Source: Variovorax sp. KK3 (lineage in GTDB: Bacteria > Pseudomonadota > Gammaproteobacteria > Burkholderiales > Burkholderiaceae_C). From it: DNA of 64,000 bases. Of the stretch, positions 42,006-51,100 are shown one piece after another (within the stretch, counting starts at the first letter, position 1; every line of letters begins with the position of its first letter). A model generated the notes under the pieces. That model was given only the letters and a program-made list of their open reading frames with translations. It made no database searches and was not told where the DNA came from. The DNA is taken from the NCBI RefSeq assembly GCF_001984055.1, contig NZ_LYVO01000034.1, positions 1 through 64,000 of the forward strand, in the 5' to 3' direction. The translations under genes were made by a program, and so were the position numbers.

Positions 42006-43169
42006 ATGAACAACATTCTGAGAATTCAACCCGCAGCGGCCGCCCCGGCGCACCCCACTTCGCGCGCGCCACTGGCCGGGCGCACTGGCGCTGTCGAGTT
42101 CCGCGGAATCACGAAGCGCTACGCCGGGGTCGCTGCGGTTGATGACGTGAGCCTTCAGATTGATGCTGGCGAGTTCGTATCGCTGCTTGGTCCCAGCGGA
42201 TCGGGCAAGTCGACCCTGCTTATGCTCTTGGCAGGCTTCACCGAGCCTACCGCGGGCGAGATCCTGGTGGACGGCAGGCGGCTCGACCAGGTGCCTCCCA
42301 ACCGGCGCAACCAGGGCCTCGTGTTCCAGAGCTATGCGCTGTTCCCGCACATGACGGTGCAGGAAAACGTGGCGTTCCCGCTGAAGGCGCGGGGCTTTCC
42401 AGCTGACAAGGCAAGGGAGCTGATTGAACAAGCGCTGCGGCGCGTCCGTATGGAAAACCTCGCACAGCGCTATCCATCGCAACTAAGCGGCGGCCAGCAG
42501 CAGCGCGTGGCTCTGGCGCGCGCCACTGTGTTCGATCCGCCGCTGATCCTGATGGACGAGTCCCTGAGCGCGCTGGATCGCAAGTTGCGCAAAGAGATGC
42601 AAGTCGAGATCAAGGATTTGCACCATGAGTTGGGTAAGACCATCATTTACGTCACCCATGACCAAGAGGAGGCACTCACCATGTCTGACCGCGTCGTGGT
42701 GCTGCAGGCTGGCCGCGTGGCGCAGGTGGGCAGGCCGCTGGATGTGTATGAAACGCCCTGCAACCCCTATGTAGCAGGATTCGTCGGCGAGGCGAATTTT
42801 ATCGACGGAGCGGTCAACCGTATCAACGGGACGCAGTTGGAAATTCTCACATCCTTGGGCGTAGTGCACGCAGTATCGACGCAGCGCTGGCGCATTGGCG
42901 CGAAGGTGACGGCCATGGTTAGGCCCGAGGCCTGTCTTGTGCGCGTGCCTGGGCGCACAGGGGGCACGCTCGACGCGAGCATCTCCGGCGTCGTGAGTCA
43001 GGTAGCCTTCCTAGGCGACTCGCATCAGTACCACATTGACACTGGCCCTCAATCGCTTGTGGCCAAGGTGGCCCGTTCCCGTCAGAACGACCTGTTCGCG
43101 CACGGCGATCAAGTCGAAGTCGGGTTTCATCGTGAGGACGTGCGCGTGTTCAGCACGGACGAATCCTGA
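42006..43169 (+). CDS. ABC transporter ATP-binding protein (PotA type)
   Basis: A 387-residue ATPase. Walker A is GPSGSGKST, the signature LSGGQQQRVALARA, and Walker B LILMDESLSALD (DES replaces the more common DEP). A C-terminal TOBE domain of about 100 residues is present. It energises import with the binding protein and the fused permease that follow. The type is that of spermidine/putrescine and opine-like uptake systems. 11 bp after the monooxygenase. Confidence 0.92.
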   Translation: MNNILRIQPAAAAPAHPTSRAPLAGRTGAVEFRGITKRYAGVAAVDDVSLQIDAGEFVSLLGPSGSGKSTLLMLLAGFTEPTAGEILVDGRRLDQVPPNRRNQGLVFQSYALFPHMTVQENVAFPLKARGFPADKARELIEQALRRVRMENLAQRYPSQLSGGQQQRVALARATVFDPPLILMDESLSALDRKLRKEMQVEIKDLHHELGKTIIYVTHDQEEALTMSDRVVVLQAGRVAQVGRPLDVYETPCNPYVAGFVGEANFIDGAVNRINGTQLEILTSLGVVHAVSTQRWRIGAKVTAMVRPEACLVRVPGRTGGTLDASISGVVSQVAFLGDSHQYHIDTGPQSLVAKVARSRQNDLFAHGDQVEVGFHREDVRVFSTDES

Positions 43170-43192
43170 AACCATCCTGAAAGGTCGAAGAC

Positions 43193-44266
43193 ATGACAAA
43201 GCTCAAGCATGGCGCCATCGCGCTTGTCTGCATCATCGGTTGTGCGACGGCGTGCGCTCAGACCAGAACACTGACTGTTATCGCCGGTGGAGGTTTGCAG
43301 GGGGAGGGCGTATTCAAGGCCTTCGTCGAGCCCTTCGAGAAGGAGACCGGCATCAAAGTCTATGTCGTCCGAGACCAGGCGATGGCAGCGCAGATCAAGC
43401 TCAAGGCCAAGAGTGGCAAGGTGGACGTCGATCTGGCGGTACTTACGGCCGCATCATCTAGCGCCTTGTTCCATGAGAATTTGTTGGAACCGATCGACTA
43501 CAGGCAGATCGAGCAGGGGCTGATGGCTAAGTTTGATGCGGAGTCCAGAAAACCCTGGGGCGTGCAGGTGTTCTATTCCTCTTGGGTGCTGGGTCTCGAT
43601 GCCTCCAAATATCCCGCGGGCAAGCCGATGCCGTCGAGCTGGGCAGATTTCTGGGATGTGAGTCGGTTCCCGGGGACGCGGGTCATGCAAAACGGTGAAC
43701 TCGGCTCGCAAGGTCCCTTCGAGGAGGCACTGCTCGCCGATGGCGTACCTGTTGACAAACTGTATCCGCTGGATATCGACCGAGCGTTCCGCAGCCTGGA
43801 CAAGATCAAGCCGCATATCCGCAAATGGTGGAAGTTGGGTAGTGAGCAGATGCAGCTCTTCTCCAGCGGCGGTACGGCCATGGGTATGGGATTCGATGGT
43901 CGGTTCACCGCACTGACTCAGGCCGGCAAGCCGATGACGATTGTGTGGCATCAGGCCAAGATGGGCGGCGTGTACTGGGTGATCCCCAAGGGCGCGAAAA
44001 ACGTGAAGGAAGCGCATCAGTTCATCGAGTTTGCATCGCGAGCGCAACCTCAGGCCGCCTTTGTGCGCATGACCGGCTACGCGCCGGCCAATCCAGAGGC
44101 CTTTGCCTTCATTGACAAGGAACTCGCCAAGGTATTGGTGTCGTATCCCGACAACCGCAAGCAGGGCTACGCGGTCAATGGCGACTGGTACGCGCAGGTC
44201 GGTGCCGACGGAAAAACCAATAGCGAGCGCTTGGCGCAGCGCTGGAATGAGTGGATCACCAAGTAA
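43193..44266 (+). CDS. ABC transporter substrate-binding protein (PotD type)
   Basis: A 357-residue family 1 extracellular binding protein. A signal peptide (hydrophobic core to about residue 22, ending TACAQ) precedes the mature LTVIAGGGLQGEGVFKAFVEPFEKETGIKV region. PotD-like landmarks include WADFWDVSRFPG and VYWVIPKGAKNVKEAHQFIEF. The cognate ligand is unknown; the flanking enzymes suggest an aromatic or cyclic nitrogen compound rather than a polyamine. Confidence 0.88.
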   Translation: MTKLKHGAIALVCIIGCATACAQTRTLTVIAGGGLQGEGVFKAFVEPFEKETGIKVYVVRDQAMAAQIKLKAKSGKVDVDLAVLTAASSSALFHENLLEPIDYRQIEQGLMAKFDAESRKPWGVQVFYSSWVLGLDASKYPAGKPMPSSWADFWDVSRFPGTRVMQNGELGSQGPFEEALLADGVPVDKLYPLDIDRAFRSLDKIKPHIRKWWKLGSEQMQLFSSGGTAMGMGFDGRFTALTQAGKPMTIVWHQAKMGGVYWVIPKGAKNVKEAHQFIEFASRAQPQAAFVRMTGYAPANPEAFAFIDKELAKVLVSYPDNRKQGYAVNGDWYAQVGADGKTNSERLAQRWNEWITK

Positions 44267-44289
44267 CCCGCTGTGCACCGCGTGCTGTC

Positions 44290-46071
44290 ATGCTGAATCT
44301 ATCCAAACGCTCGCTCCTGCGACTGTGCCTCCTGCCGGCGGTGCTCCTTCTGACCGCGTTCTTCTTCTACCCCCTGGTGAGGATCGTCGGAATGAGCATG
44401 CACTTGCCGGGCTTCTCGCTCAAAGAATTCGATGTCGCGTTCAACGCCGTCAATCTGGGTATCACGCTCAAGACCTTTGTCATCGCCGGTTCGGTGACGA
44501 TGCTATGTCTGTTGATCGGATACCCCATGGCGGCTTTCCTGACATGCGTGCAGCCGGCTACCCGCAAGCTGCTCCTGTTGTGTGTGGTCATTCCCTTTCT
44601 GACCAGTTTCCTGGTGCGCAGCTACGCGTGGATCGTGCTCCTGGGCGACCAGGGTGCGATCAACGCAGCCCTTCTCAGACTCGGCGTGATCGACGAGCCA
44701 TTAGTGCTGCTGTACAGCCGTTTCGGCATGATGATCGGCATGGTGCACGTGATGCTGCCAATGATGGTGCTTCCCATCTTCGCAGCCATGCACCGCATCG
44801 ACCCCGCACTATGGCGCGCGGCCTCCAGCCTAGGCGGTGGCGGTGTACGGACATTCTTGACAGTCTATCTGCCGCAGACGGCAGCGGGAGTGCGCAGTGG
44901 CTGCGTTCTAGTGTTCATCATCTCTCTGGGCTTTTACATCACACCAGCGATGTTGGGCCATTCACGCGACGTAATGCTTGGCAACCTCATCGCCAACAAC
45001 GTCGAGAACTCACTGAACTTCCCCTTTGCAGCGGCATTGGCGCTCGTTTTGCTGGTTGTCACCCTGATTGTGTACGTTGCCCTGGGAGGCGGCAAGACGG
45101 GCGCCTCGCCGGCGGCCGGAGACCAGGTGCGCCCGGCAGCGTCCCGCTGGCGCGTGCTCGCCGCCGTGGTACCGATGCGCTGGCGCAACCGGAGCCCGAC
45201 TGTGGCATGGAGCGGGGCGAGTTGGGTGCGGCACTCGGGCGTCACGCGTCCGTCCGGCGGTCGATGGGCACAGTGGGCGCTATTCGGGTTCGGCGCGATG
45301 GTCTGCTTCTATCTGATGGTACCCAGCATCATCGTAGTCATCGCCTCCTTTAATGGCGAGGACAATCTGGCTTTCCCGCCGAACCGCTGGTCATTGCGTT
45401 GGTACGAGTTTCTTCTGAGTGACGCGCAGTGGGCAGCAGCCGGCTTGGCCAGCCTCAAGATCGGCATCGTCAGCACACTGGCCGCAGTCACCGCGGGCAC
45501 GTTCAGCGCCTACGGGATTGCGCGCCTAGGCCGCAGCCCGGAAGGCCGATTCGCCTACGCCATGGTGCTGGCACCGATGGTCATTCCCGCGGTGGTGACG
45601 GCGCTCGGCGCTTTCGCGGTGCTTGCGGACTGGGGGCTCTACGGGACCCTGACCGGCGTGGTGGTGATGCACACCTGCTTGAGTATTCCCCTGGTGGTGG
45701 TTGTGATGGTGGCCGCGTTTGCAGCCTTCGATCCACGGCTGGAAATGGCTGCACAGAGCTTGGGCGCGAGCCGCCGCTATACCTTTCGCCGCGTAATGCT
45801 GCCGTTGCTGGCGCCGGCATTGCTGTCCGCCCTGCTGTTCGCGTTTCTGCACTCGTTCGACGAACTCATCATGACCAGCTTCATCGCCGGCACCCAGGTA
45901 GTCACAGTGCCGACGAAGATGTGGGAGAACGTCCGCAACCAAGTTGATCCCGCCATCGCGGCCTTGTCCACGTTGTTGATCCTTCTGCCCTTGCTGGTGC
46001 TGGTATTCCGCCGCAATCCCCGCGGCGTCACCGAGCAAGAAGGTGGTGGCGCATTGAGTGCTGCGACCTAG
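44290..46071 (+). CDS. Fused ABC permease (PotB-PotC in one chain)
   Basis: A 593-residue inner-membrane protein that contains two complete permease domains. The first half (about 1-280) has an EAA-like loop LWRAASSLGGGGVRTFLTVYLPQT. A positively charged linker (about 285-340) follows. The second half has its own loop LEMAAQSLGASRRYTFRRVMLPLL and about six more membrane segments. Most Pot-type systems have potB and potC as separate genes; the fusion fixes a 1:1 heterodimer. The ATG at 44290 is chosen because the first helix begins 8 residues later. Confidence 0.9.
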   Translation: MLNLSKRSLLRLCLLPAVLLLTAFFFYPLVRIVGMSMHLPGFSLKEFDVAFNAVNLGITLKTFVIAGSVTMLCLLIGYPMAAFLTCVQPATRKLLLLCVVIPFLTSFLVRSYAWIVLLGDQGAINAALLRLGVIDEPLVLLYSRFGMMIGMVHVMLPMMVLPIFAAMHRIDPALWRAASSLGGGGVRTFLTVYLPQTAAGVRSGCVLVFIISLGFYITPAMLGHSRDVMLGNLIANNVENSLNFPFAAALALVLLVVTLIVYVALGGGKTGASPAAGDQVRPAASRWRVLAAVVPMRWRNRSPTVAWSGASWVRHSGVTRPSGGRWAQWALFGFGAMVCFYLMVPSIIVVIASFNGEDNLAFPPNRWSLRWYEFLLSDAQWAAAGLASLKIGIVSTLAAVTAGTFSAYGIARLGRSPEGRFAYAMVLAPMVIPAVVTALGAFAVLADWGLYGTLTGVVVMHTCLSIPLVVVVMVAAFAAFDPRLEMAAQSLGASRRYTFRRVMLPLLAPALLSALLFAFLHSFDELIMTSFIAGTQVVTVPTKMWENVRNQVDPAIAALSTLLILLPLLVLVFRRNPRGVTEQEGGGALSAAT

Positions 46072-46195
46072 GCATTCTCGGGATAGGTGACTCCAGGCCA
46101 CGTGTTGGCGCCTGCGGGAGCGCGAAGCCCGCGGCGTAAAGTTCCAGCCGGATGATCGTCGCGGCATCTCTTTTCATTTTCAAGAAAGCTAATTT

Positions 46196-47092
46196 ATGCA
46201 ATTCACAGTGGTCTCTTCGAAAGGAATGAAGCGATTGGCAGGCGTAAGGGGAAACAAGGCCGCGCTGCTCCCACAGGAACGTGACGGCGGTTGCGACCTC
46301 GCCACGCTTGCGCAGTTGCCACTACCAGATCTAGCGGCGCTCGAGCGGCAGTTGGATGGGCTCCCAGCCTCGGCTTGGTCGCCGCTGGGGGATTTTGAGT
46401 TCGCACTGCCGTTCGTGCGGCCCGGCAAGCTCGTGTGCCTCGGATTGAACTATGCCGAACACGCCAAGGAAGGCGGAAGCAAGGTGCCGGAGTATCCGTC
46501 ACTTTTTGTGCGTGTTCCGACTTCGCTGGTCGCCGCGGGGCAGCCCATGATGTGTCCCAGCGTCTCCGACAAGTTCGACTACGAAGCCGAACTGCTTGTG
46601 GTCATCGGCAGGGGAGGACATCGTATTGCGGAGGCCGATGCGTTGGCACACGTGTTTTGCTACTCCTGCTTCAACGATGGCTCCGTGCGTGACTACCAGC
46701 GCAAAACGGCGCAATGGACGGCGGGAAAGAACTTCGACAAGACTGGCGCAGTCGGCCCGATTTTCGTTACGGCAGACGAGTTGCCGCCCGGCGCGCAAGG
46801 CCTGTCCATTGTTTCGCGTCTGAATGGCCGCACCATGCAGAACGACAGCACTTCGCAGATGCTGGTGTCTGTGGGGAAGGCCATTGCCATCATTTCCGAA
46901 ATCATGACGCTGGAGCCCGGGGACATGATCGCGATGGGTACGCCCTCTGGCGTCGGCTATGCGCGCAATCCCCCCGTGCTGATGAAGCAGGGCGACGTGA
47001 TCGAGGTGGAGATCGAAGGGATCGGCATCTTGCGCAATCCGGTCGTGCGCGAAAGCCAGAAGACGCTGGAGGTTGACCATGTCGCTGCATGA
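46196..47092 (+). CDS. Fumarylacetoacetate hydrolase-family protein
   Basis: A 298-residue FAH-family enzyme. Metal ligands are in DYEAEL (128-133) and FNDGSVRDYQ (160-168), with LNYAEHAKEGG near 84-94 and the C-terminal MGTPSGVGYARNPP signature. Members cleave C-C bonds of 2,4-dioxo acids or decarboxylate oxaloacetate-like acids. It probably handles the ring-opened product of the flavin monooxygenase pathway. 124 bp after the permease, overlapping the next gene. Confidence 0.85.
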   Translation: MQFTVVSSKGMKRLAGVRGNKAALLPQERDGGCDLATLAQLPLPDLAALERQLDGLPASAWSPLGDFEFALPFVRPGKLVCLGLNYAEHAKEGGSKVPEYPSLFVRVPTSLVAAGQPMMCPSVSDKFDYEAELLVVIGRGGHRIAEADALAHVFCYSCFNDGSVRDYQRKTAQWTAGKNFDKTGAVGPIFVTADELPPGAQGLSIVSRLNGRTMQNDSTSQMLVSVGKAIAIISEIMTLEPGDMIAMGTPSGVGYARNPPVLMKQGDVIEVEIEGIGILRNPVVRESQKTLEVDHVAA

Positions 47093-47927
47093 ACTGTCGT
47101 TGCTTTCGTCCACGGAAATCGGTGAACTCGGAAAGCAGGCCGGCAGCATCGCGATCGTGCCATCGGGGGCACTCGAAGCACACGGCCCCCACCTGCCGAT
47201 CGCGAACGACAGCCTCTACATCGAGCGCCTGATCAAGGAAGTGGCTGGCCAATTGCCAGGCCCTGTCGTCTGCACGCCGGTGGTCATGGGCGGCTTGTCG
47301 CATCGGCATCGCCGATATCCGGGAACTGTCGTGCTAAGCCCCGACGCCTACAAGGCGGGCATTGCCAGTGCCGTCCAAACGTTCGTCCGTGCGGGCTTCC
47401 AACGCATCGCCTTGGTGTCGGGACACGGTGGAAATTTCCCTGCCATGCGCGAAGTCGAACGCGCGACGCAAGGCTTGCATCCCAATGCGAGCATTCGCGC
47501 ATTCGGCGGGTTCGGGCGGACTTTCACGCAGCCCCTGGAGCAATTGGCCGAGGAAATGGAACTGCGCCTGTGCAAGAGCGAGGGCCATGCAGGCATGTTC
47601 CAGACCAGCATTGCGCTGCACCTGTTTCCAGAGCTGGTGGGCGACTATCTGTCCGTGACGGGCTATACCGCAGGCGAGACAGGCTGGTGGAAGACACTGG
47701 CCACGCAGGGCGCGCATGCGCTGCATCCCACTGGTGTGATTGGCGACCCATCGCGCGCCAGCAAGGACTTTGGAAGGCTGGGCTTCGAGCGACTGGTCGA
47801 GAACTTTCGCACCTGGCTGGTGACCGCATTCACCAAGCCGTCGGACTGGCGTTACCGGGAACGGGACGCGGCGACGTTCGATTACCTCGATCCAGAGGAT
47901 TTCGACGTTACTCCGGAGCGTCCCTAA
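47079..47927 (+). CDS. Creatininase-family amidohydrolase
   Basis: A 282-residue creatininase-fold metallohydrolase. The binuclear-metal signature E33-x-H35-GPHLPI-x-ND44 and the SGHGGNFPAM segment near 112 are present. Members open cyclic amides such as creatinine or act in N-formylmethylaspartate and flavin-related pathways. It overlaps the FAH gene by 14 bases; the ATG at 47079 has GGAGG six bases upstream, better than a TTG at 47073. The FAH/creatininase pair suggests hydrolysis of a cyclic amide or formamide intermediate. Confidence 0.85.
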   Translation: MSLHELSLLSSTEIGELGKQAGSIAIVPSGALEAHGPHLPIANDSLYIERLIKEVAGQLPGPVVCTPVVMGGLSHRHRRYPGTVVLSPDAYKAGIASAVQTFVRAGFQRIALVSGHGGNFPAMREVERATQGLHPNASIRAFGGFGRTFTQPLEQLAEEMELRLCKSEGHAGMFQTSIALHLFPELVGDYLSVTGYTAGETGWWKTLATQGAHALHPTGVIGDPSRASKDFGRLGFERLVENFRTWLVTAFTKPSDWRYRERDAATFDYLDPEDFDVTPERP

Positions 47928-48021
47928 CAGTTGGGCTGGACATGCGTCGGATCTCCAAGACGGTCAGCCAAAATTCCTTGGCCGTTAGACCTGATTTGAC
48001 CATTCCAAGTCTGACGAACAT

Positions 48022-48050
48022 TAGCGCTACAGGCTGGCCAGCCGGCGCTA
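48022..48050. repeat. Nested palindrome after the creatininase gene
   Basis: Outer arms TAGCGC (48022-48027) and GCGCTA (48045-48050) enclose the 12-bp palindrome GGCTGGCCAGCC (48032-48043). It could form a strong hairpin about 100 bp after the creatininase stop. No T-run follows, so intrinsic termination is uncertain. Confidence 0.4.
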
Positions 48051-48224
48051 GTGAAAGCTCGTCTGGGCAGAACGACCTTGAATGGCACATGCGAAATGTT
48101 CGCTTGCCTGAGCGTGCGCAGGCCTTTGTATCGAAGCGTCCGACCCCTCTGCCAGCCCGTTGCGATCGAGCGTCGGATCCTTGACGACACAACTCTTAAC
48201 AGCCGTTGTAACGTTACTTAATGG

Positions 48225-48238
48225 ATCCAATAAGGGAT
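48225..48238. promoter_or_regulatory. ATCC-N6-GGAT palindrome upstream of flavin oxidoreductase
   Basis: ATCC-AATAAG-GGAT, 46 bp before the oxidoreductase start. It matches the gntR-upstream copy at 13 of 14 positions, so one regulator may control both places. Confidence 0.45.
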
Positions 48239-48283
48239 AACGTTTAAAGTTTCGCCATTTTCTTCATTCAGCAAAAGCACCTG

Positions 48284-49462
48284 ATGACTACCGAACCACA
48301 CCCCAAATACGACGTCGCAATCATTGGCGGCGGCATCGTCGGCTCCGCAGTCGCCTATTACCTGCTCATTGCCGATCCCGCGTTGTCGGTATGCGTCATT
48401 GAGCCGGACTCGACATATGAGTTTGCGTCTTCACTGAGATCCTCCGGAGGCTGCCGCGTGCAGTTCACGCAGCCCGAACACATCGAGATGTCGAAGTACA
48501 GCATTGACTTCATCAAGTCGTTCGAAACAACGATGGCTTCCAAGGGTTACTCCGCGCCAGTTGATTGGGTGGAAGGGGGTTATCTTTTCATCGTTCCCCC
48601 GGACAACATGCCTAATCTCGAACGCAACGTCCGCACGCAACAGGCACACGGGTGTGTCGTGAACCTGCTTTCACCGGCGGAAATGAAGGCGAAGTGGCCA
48701 TCCATGAACGTCGACGATCTCGGTGGCGGCGCACACAGTCCACACGACGGATGGTGCGATGCCAACGGTCTGCTACGGGGGGTCCGCCGAAAGGCAGTCG
48801 AGCTTGGTGCCATCTACATTCAAGACCGGGTGGTCAGCGTCGATGCGGGCCCCGCCAAGGCACGATCAGTCGATCTGGAAGGCGGAGCCAAGCTCGCTGC
48901 AGAGACCTTCGTGAATGCCGCAGGCGCCTGGTCTGGTCTTGTAGCGAAGCACTTCGGCATGGATCTACCCATCGTTCCGTCCCGACGCTTCGAGCACTAC
49001 TTCAGCCCCGGTTCTCCGATGGAATCGCTGCCATACGTCAAAGATACAGCGCGGCTCGCGTTCCGGTCCGAAGGCCAAGGATTCTCCGGTGGCTTGGTGG
49101 ACGGCAGTGTCCGCAACGGATTCAACTTTGACGTCGACCACGACTATTTCGAGCACGTGGTCCGCCCCGCAGTCGCTCACCGTTTCCCGGTCTTTGAGAC
49201 AACCAAGTGCCACCGCACTTGGGCAGGGCTGTACGAGGTGAATGAACTCGATGGCAACGCAATCATCGGGGCTTGGAGCCGAATGCCTAACTTGTATACG
49301 GTCGCGGGCTTCTCTGGCCACGGAACCATGCATGCGCCGGCCGCCGGTCGCGGCATCGCCGAATTGATCATCGGAGGCCGGTACAGCACCATCGACATGA
49401 CTGCGTTGGGGTATGAGCGTGTGGAAGAGAACTGCCCCTATGCCGAGCAAGGCATCGTGTGA
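48284..49462 (+). CDS. DAO-family FAD oxidoreductase
   Basis: A 392-residue flavoprotein of the D-amino acid oxidase/sarcosine oxidase group. The dinucleotide fold GGGIVGSA is at 15-22, followed by SSLRSSGGCRVQF near 46-58 and a C-terminal GFSGHGTMHAPAAGRGIAELI segment. It oxidises an N-methyl or amino acid-like substrate; exact substrate unknown. No transporter or dehydrogenase partner gene is adjacent. It begins a single-gene unit behind an AT-rich leader. Confidence 0.85.
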   Translation: MTTEPHPKYDVAIIGGGIVGSAVAYYLLIADPALSVCVIEPDSTYEFASSLRSSGGCRVQFTQPEHIEMSKYSIDFIKSFETTMASKGYSAPVDWVEGGYLFIVPPDNMPNLERNVRTQQAHGCVVNLLSPAEMKAKWPSMNVDDLGGGAHSPHDGWCDANGLLRGVRRKAVELGAIYIQDRVVSVDAGPAKARSVDLEGGAKLAAETFVNAAGAWSGLVAKHFGMDLPIVPSRRFEHYFSPGSPMESLPYVKDTARLAFRSEGQGFSGGLVDGSVRNGFNFDVDHDYFEHVVRPAVAHRFPVFETTKCHRTWAGLYEVNELDGNAIIGAWSRMPNLYTVAGFSGHGTMHAPAAGRGIAELIIGGRYSTIDMTALGYERVEENCPYAEQGIV

Positions 49463-49732
49463 TCAATCCACTCGTCATTCGCGCCAACGTCGTCGATGCG
49501 TCCGGCTCGGGGCTGTCCTCCTTACTTTAAGGAAACAAGTAGGGTGTACAAGCTATTCAAAGAACCGCGCGTTGAAGAGACCCTTGTCGGTTGCCTTGCC
49601 ACAGCATGTCGTTCGATCTCAATAAGAACATTTCCGTGGAAGGAGGGCCCCAACAATGTAGATGATTCGTAGATCGCTAATTCGAAAAGGCATTCTCGTT
49701 CTCCCAACGTATAACCCAGACACTTATAAATC

Positions 49733-49939
49733 ATGAAGACAATCATTACTTTGGTCAGCGCTTCCGTTCTTTCGATCAGCTTGGCCGCCTGCGCCTCGGG
49801 CACGACGCCTTCCGCGTCCACCTCGGCCCTGACGATGGAAAATTGCAAGGCGCATCTGGCGCAGTTCGTTCCGCTGCAGAACAAGAACGATGCAGCCTTG
49901 GCAAAAGATACGGCCTGCGCCAACATGGTGAAGAAGTAA
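49733..49939 (+). CDS. Small putative lipoprotein
   Basis: A 68-residue protein with a signal peptide ending in the lipobox SLAAC (lipid-attached Cys near residue 20). The mature part is a short serine/threonine-rich linker followed by MENCKAHLAQF and ACANMVKK, with two cysteines that could form a disulphide. I do not recognise the function. AT-rich upstream region; no operon partner. Confidence 0.65.
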   Translation: MKTIITLVSASVLSISLAACASGTTPSASTSALTMENCKAHLAQFVPLQNKNDAALAKDTACANMVKK

Positions 49940-50259
49940 TCGGAACTGATCGTTGGAGGAAGGGTGCAAGGTGCACGCCTCCATCGATCTCATCGGCCTG
50001 AGTCTGGCAACACCCAGGATCCGATGAACCTGTTCGAGGTTTTAGGCCGGCATACGAAAGCGCGCAGTGATCCCATCGAGTCGCCCACCCGTGTCCATGA
50101 CGATCGTGCGCACCGTGATTTGGTTGAACACCATGGAGGACTTCAAGCGCGATCTGGCGGCGCCACGTCGCCGATTTGCAGCAGCGGGTGCTGACAGCGT
50201 GCGCGAGACCCGGAGCGTCTGTGGCTTAATTGGCACGGGCCGATGGCGTGGAGCCCGTC
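49940..50259. other. 320-bp interval between lipoprotein and panC (convergent)
   Basis: No gene is supported. Short overlapping open frames of 70 to 80 codons occur on both strands, but without motifs. The flanking genes end here from both sides, and I see no clear terminator with a T-run. Confidence 0.4.
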
Positions 50260-51090
50260 TCAATTCTCGATTTCAAGGCTGTCTATGAGGCGCGTGCTTC
50301 CAAGTCGCGCAGCGACCAGCGCGACAAGTAGATCACTGGCGCTCGGAACCTGTAGATCGGCTCGCCGACGCAACACCAAGTAGTCGGGCTGCCAGCCGCG
50401 CGCGCTGAGGGTCTCCATTGCGCGCGCCTCGATCGCGGCGAAGTCGCGCTCGCCCGCATAGATGGCCTCCGCCGTGACGTGCAAGGCGCGGGACAACTGC
50501 GCCGCCTCGGCGCGCTCGGCGTCGTTCAGGTAGCCGTTGCGCGACGACAGCGCCAGGCCGTCGTCCGCGCGGCGGGTCTCGCTGCCCACGATCTCGATCG
50601 GCAGCGCGAATTGCCGCACCATGTGGCGGATCACCATCAACTGCTGATAGTCCTTCTTGCCGAACAAGGCCACGCTCGGCTGCACGCAGGCGAAGAGCTT
50701 CATCACGACCGTGCAGACGCCGACGAAGAAGCCGGATCTGAACTGGCCTTCGAGGATGTCCGCCAGCGCTCCGTCTGGATGCACCTTGCAGGTCTGGGGC
50801 TCCGGGTACAGCGCGCGCTCGTCGGGCGCGAACAGCACGTCGCAACCGGCCGTCCGCAGCTTCTCGCAGTCGCTGTCCCACGTGCGCGGGTAGCTGTCGA
50901 AATCCTCGTGCGGCAGGAACTGCAGACGGTTGACGAAGATGCTGGCGACGGTGACGTCGCCCCGCGGCTTGGCCTGCCGCACTAGGTCCAAGTGGCCATC
51001 GTGCAGGTTGCCCATGGTGGGGACGAAGGCGGGACGCTGGTATTGGCCTAGGTGGTCGCGCAGTTCAGGAATGGTGCGGGCGATGTACAT
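50260..51090 (-). CDS. panC: Pantothenate synthetase
   Basis: A 276-residue PanC that condenses pantoate and beta-alanine with ATP. The nucleotide-binding MGNLHDGHLDLV block (the HxGH motif), then FVNRLQF, is in the first quarter; FGKKDYQQLMVIRHMV and the later ALSSRNGYL complete the active site. It is a little divergent from the usual VNPxQF, which reads VNRLQF here. It lies 10 bp after panB at the end of the leftward nadB-panD-panB-panC unit. Confidence 0.94.
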   Translation of the reverse strand: MYIARTIPELRDHLGQYQRPAFVPTMGNLHDGHLDLVRQAKPRGDVTVASIFVNRLQFLPHEDFDSYPRTWDSDCEKLRTAGCDVLFAPDERALYPEPQTCKVHPDGALADILEGQFRSGFFVGVCTVVMKLFACVQPSVALFGKKDYQQLMVIRHMVRQFALPIEIVGSETRRADDGLALSSRNGYLNDAERAEAAQLSRALHVTAEAIYAGERDFAAIEARAMETLSARGWQPDYLVLRRRADLQVPSASDLLVALVAARLGSTRLIDSLEIEN

Positions 51091-51100
51091 CGTGAAGTGC

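Larger units (their letters stand above)
47928..48283. other. 356-bp intergenic region
   Basis: No gene is supported. It holds a nested palindrome at 48022-48050 and, near the right end, the ATCC-N6-GGAT palindrome upstream of the flavin oxidoreductase. The last 60 bases are AT-rich and probably contain that gene's promoter. Confidence 0.5.

Noticed and set aside
49522..49926. Minus-strand frame of 134 codons opposite the small lipoprotein
   Set aside because: The plus-strand frame has a textbook lipoprotein signal; the opposite frame has no motif.
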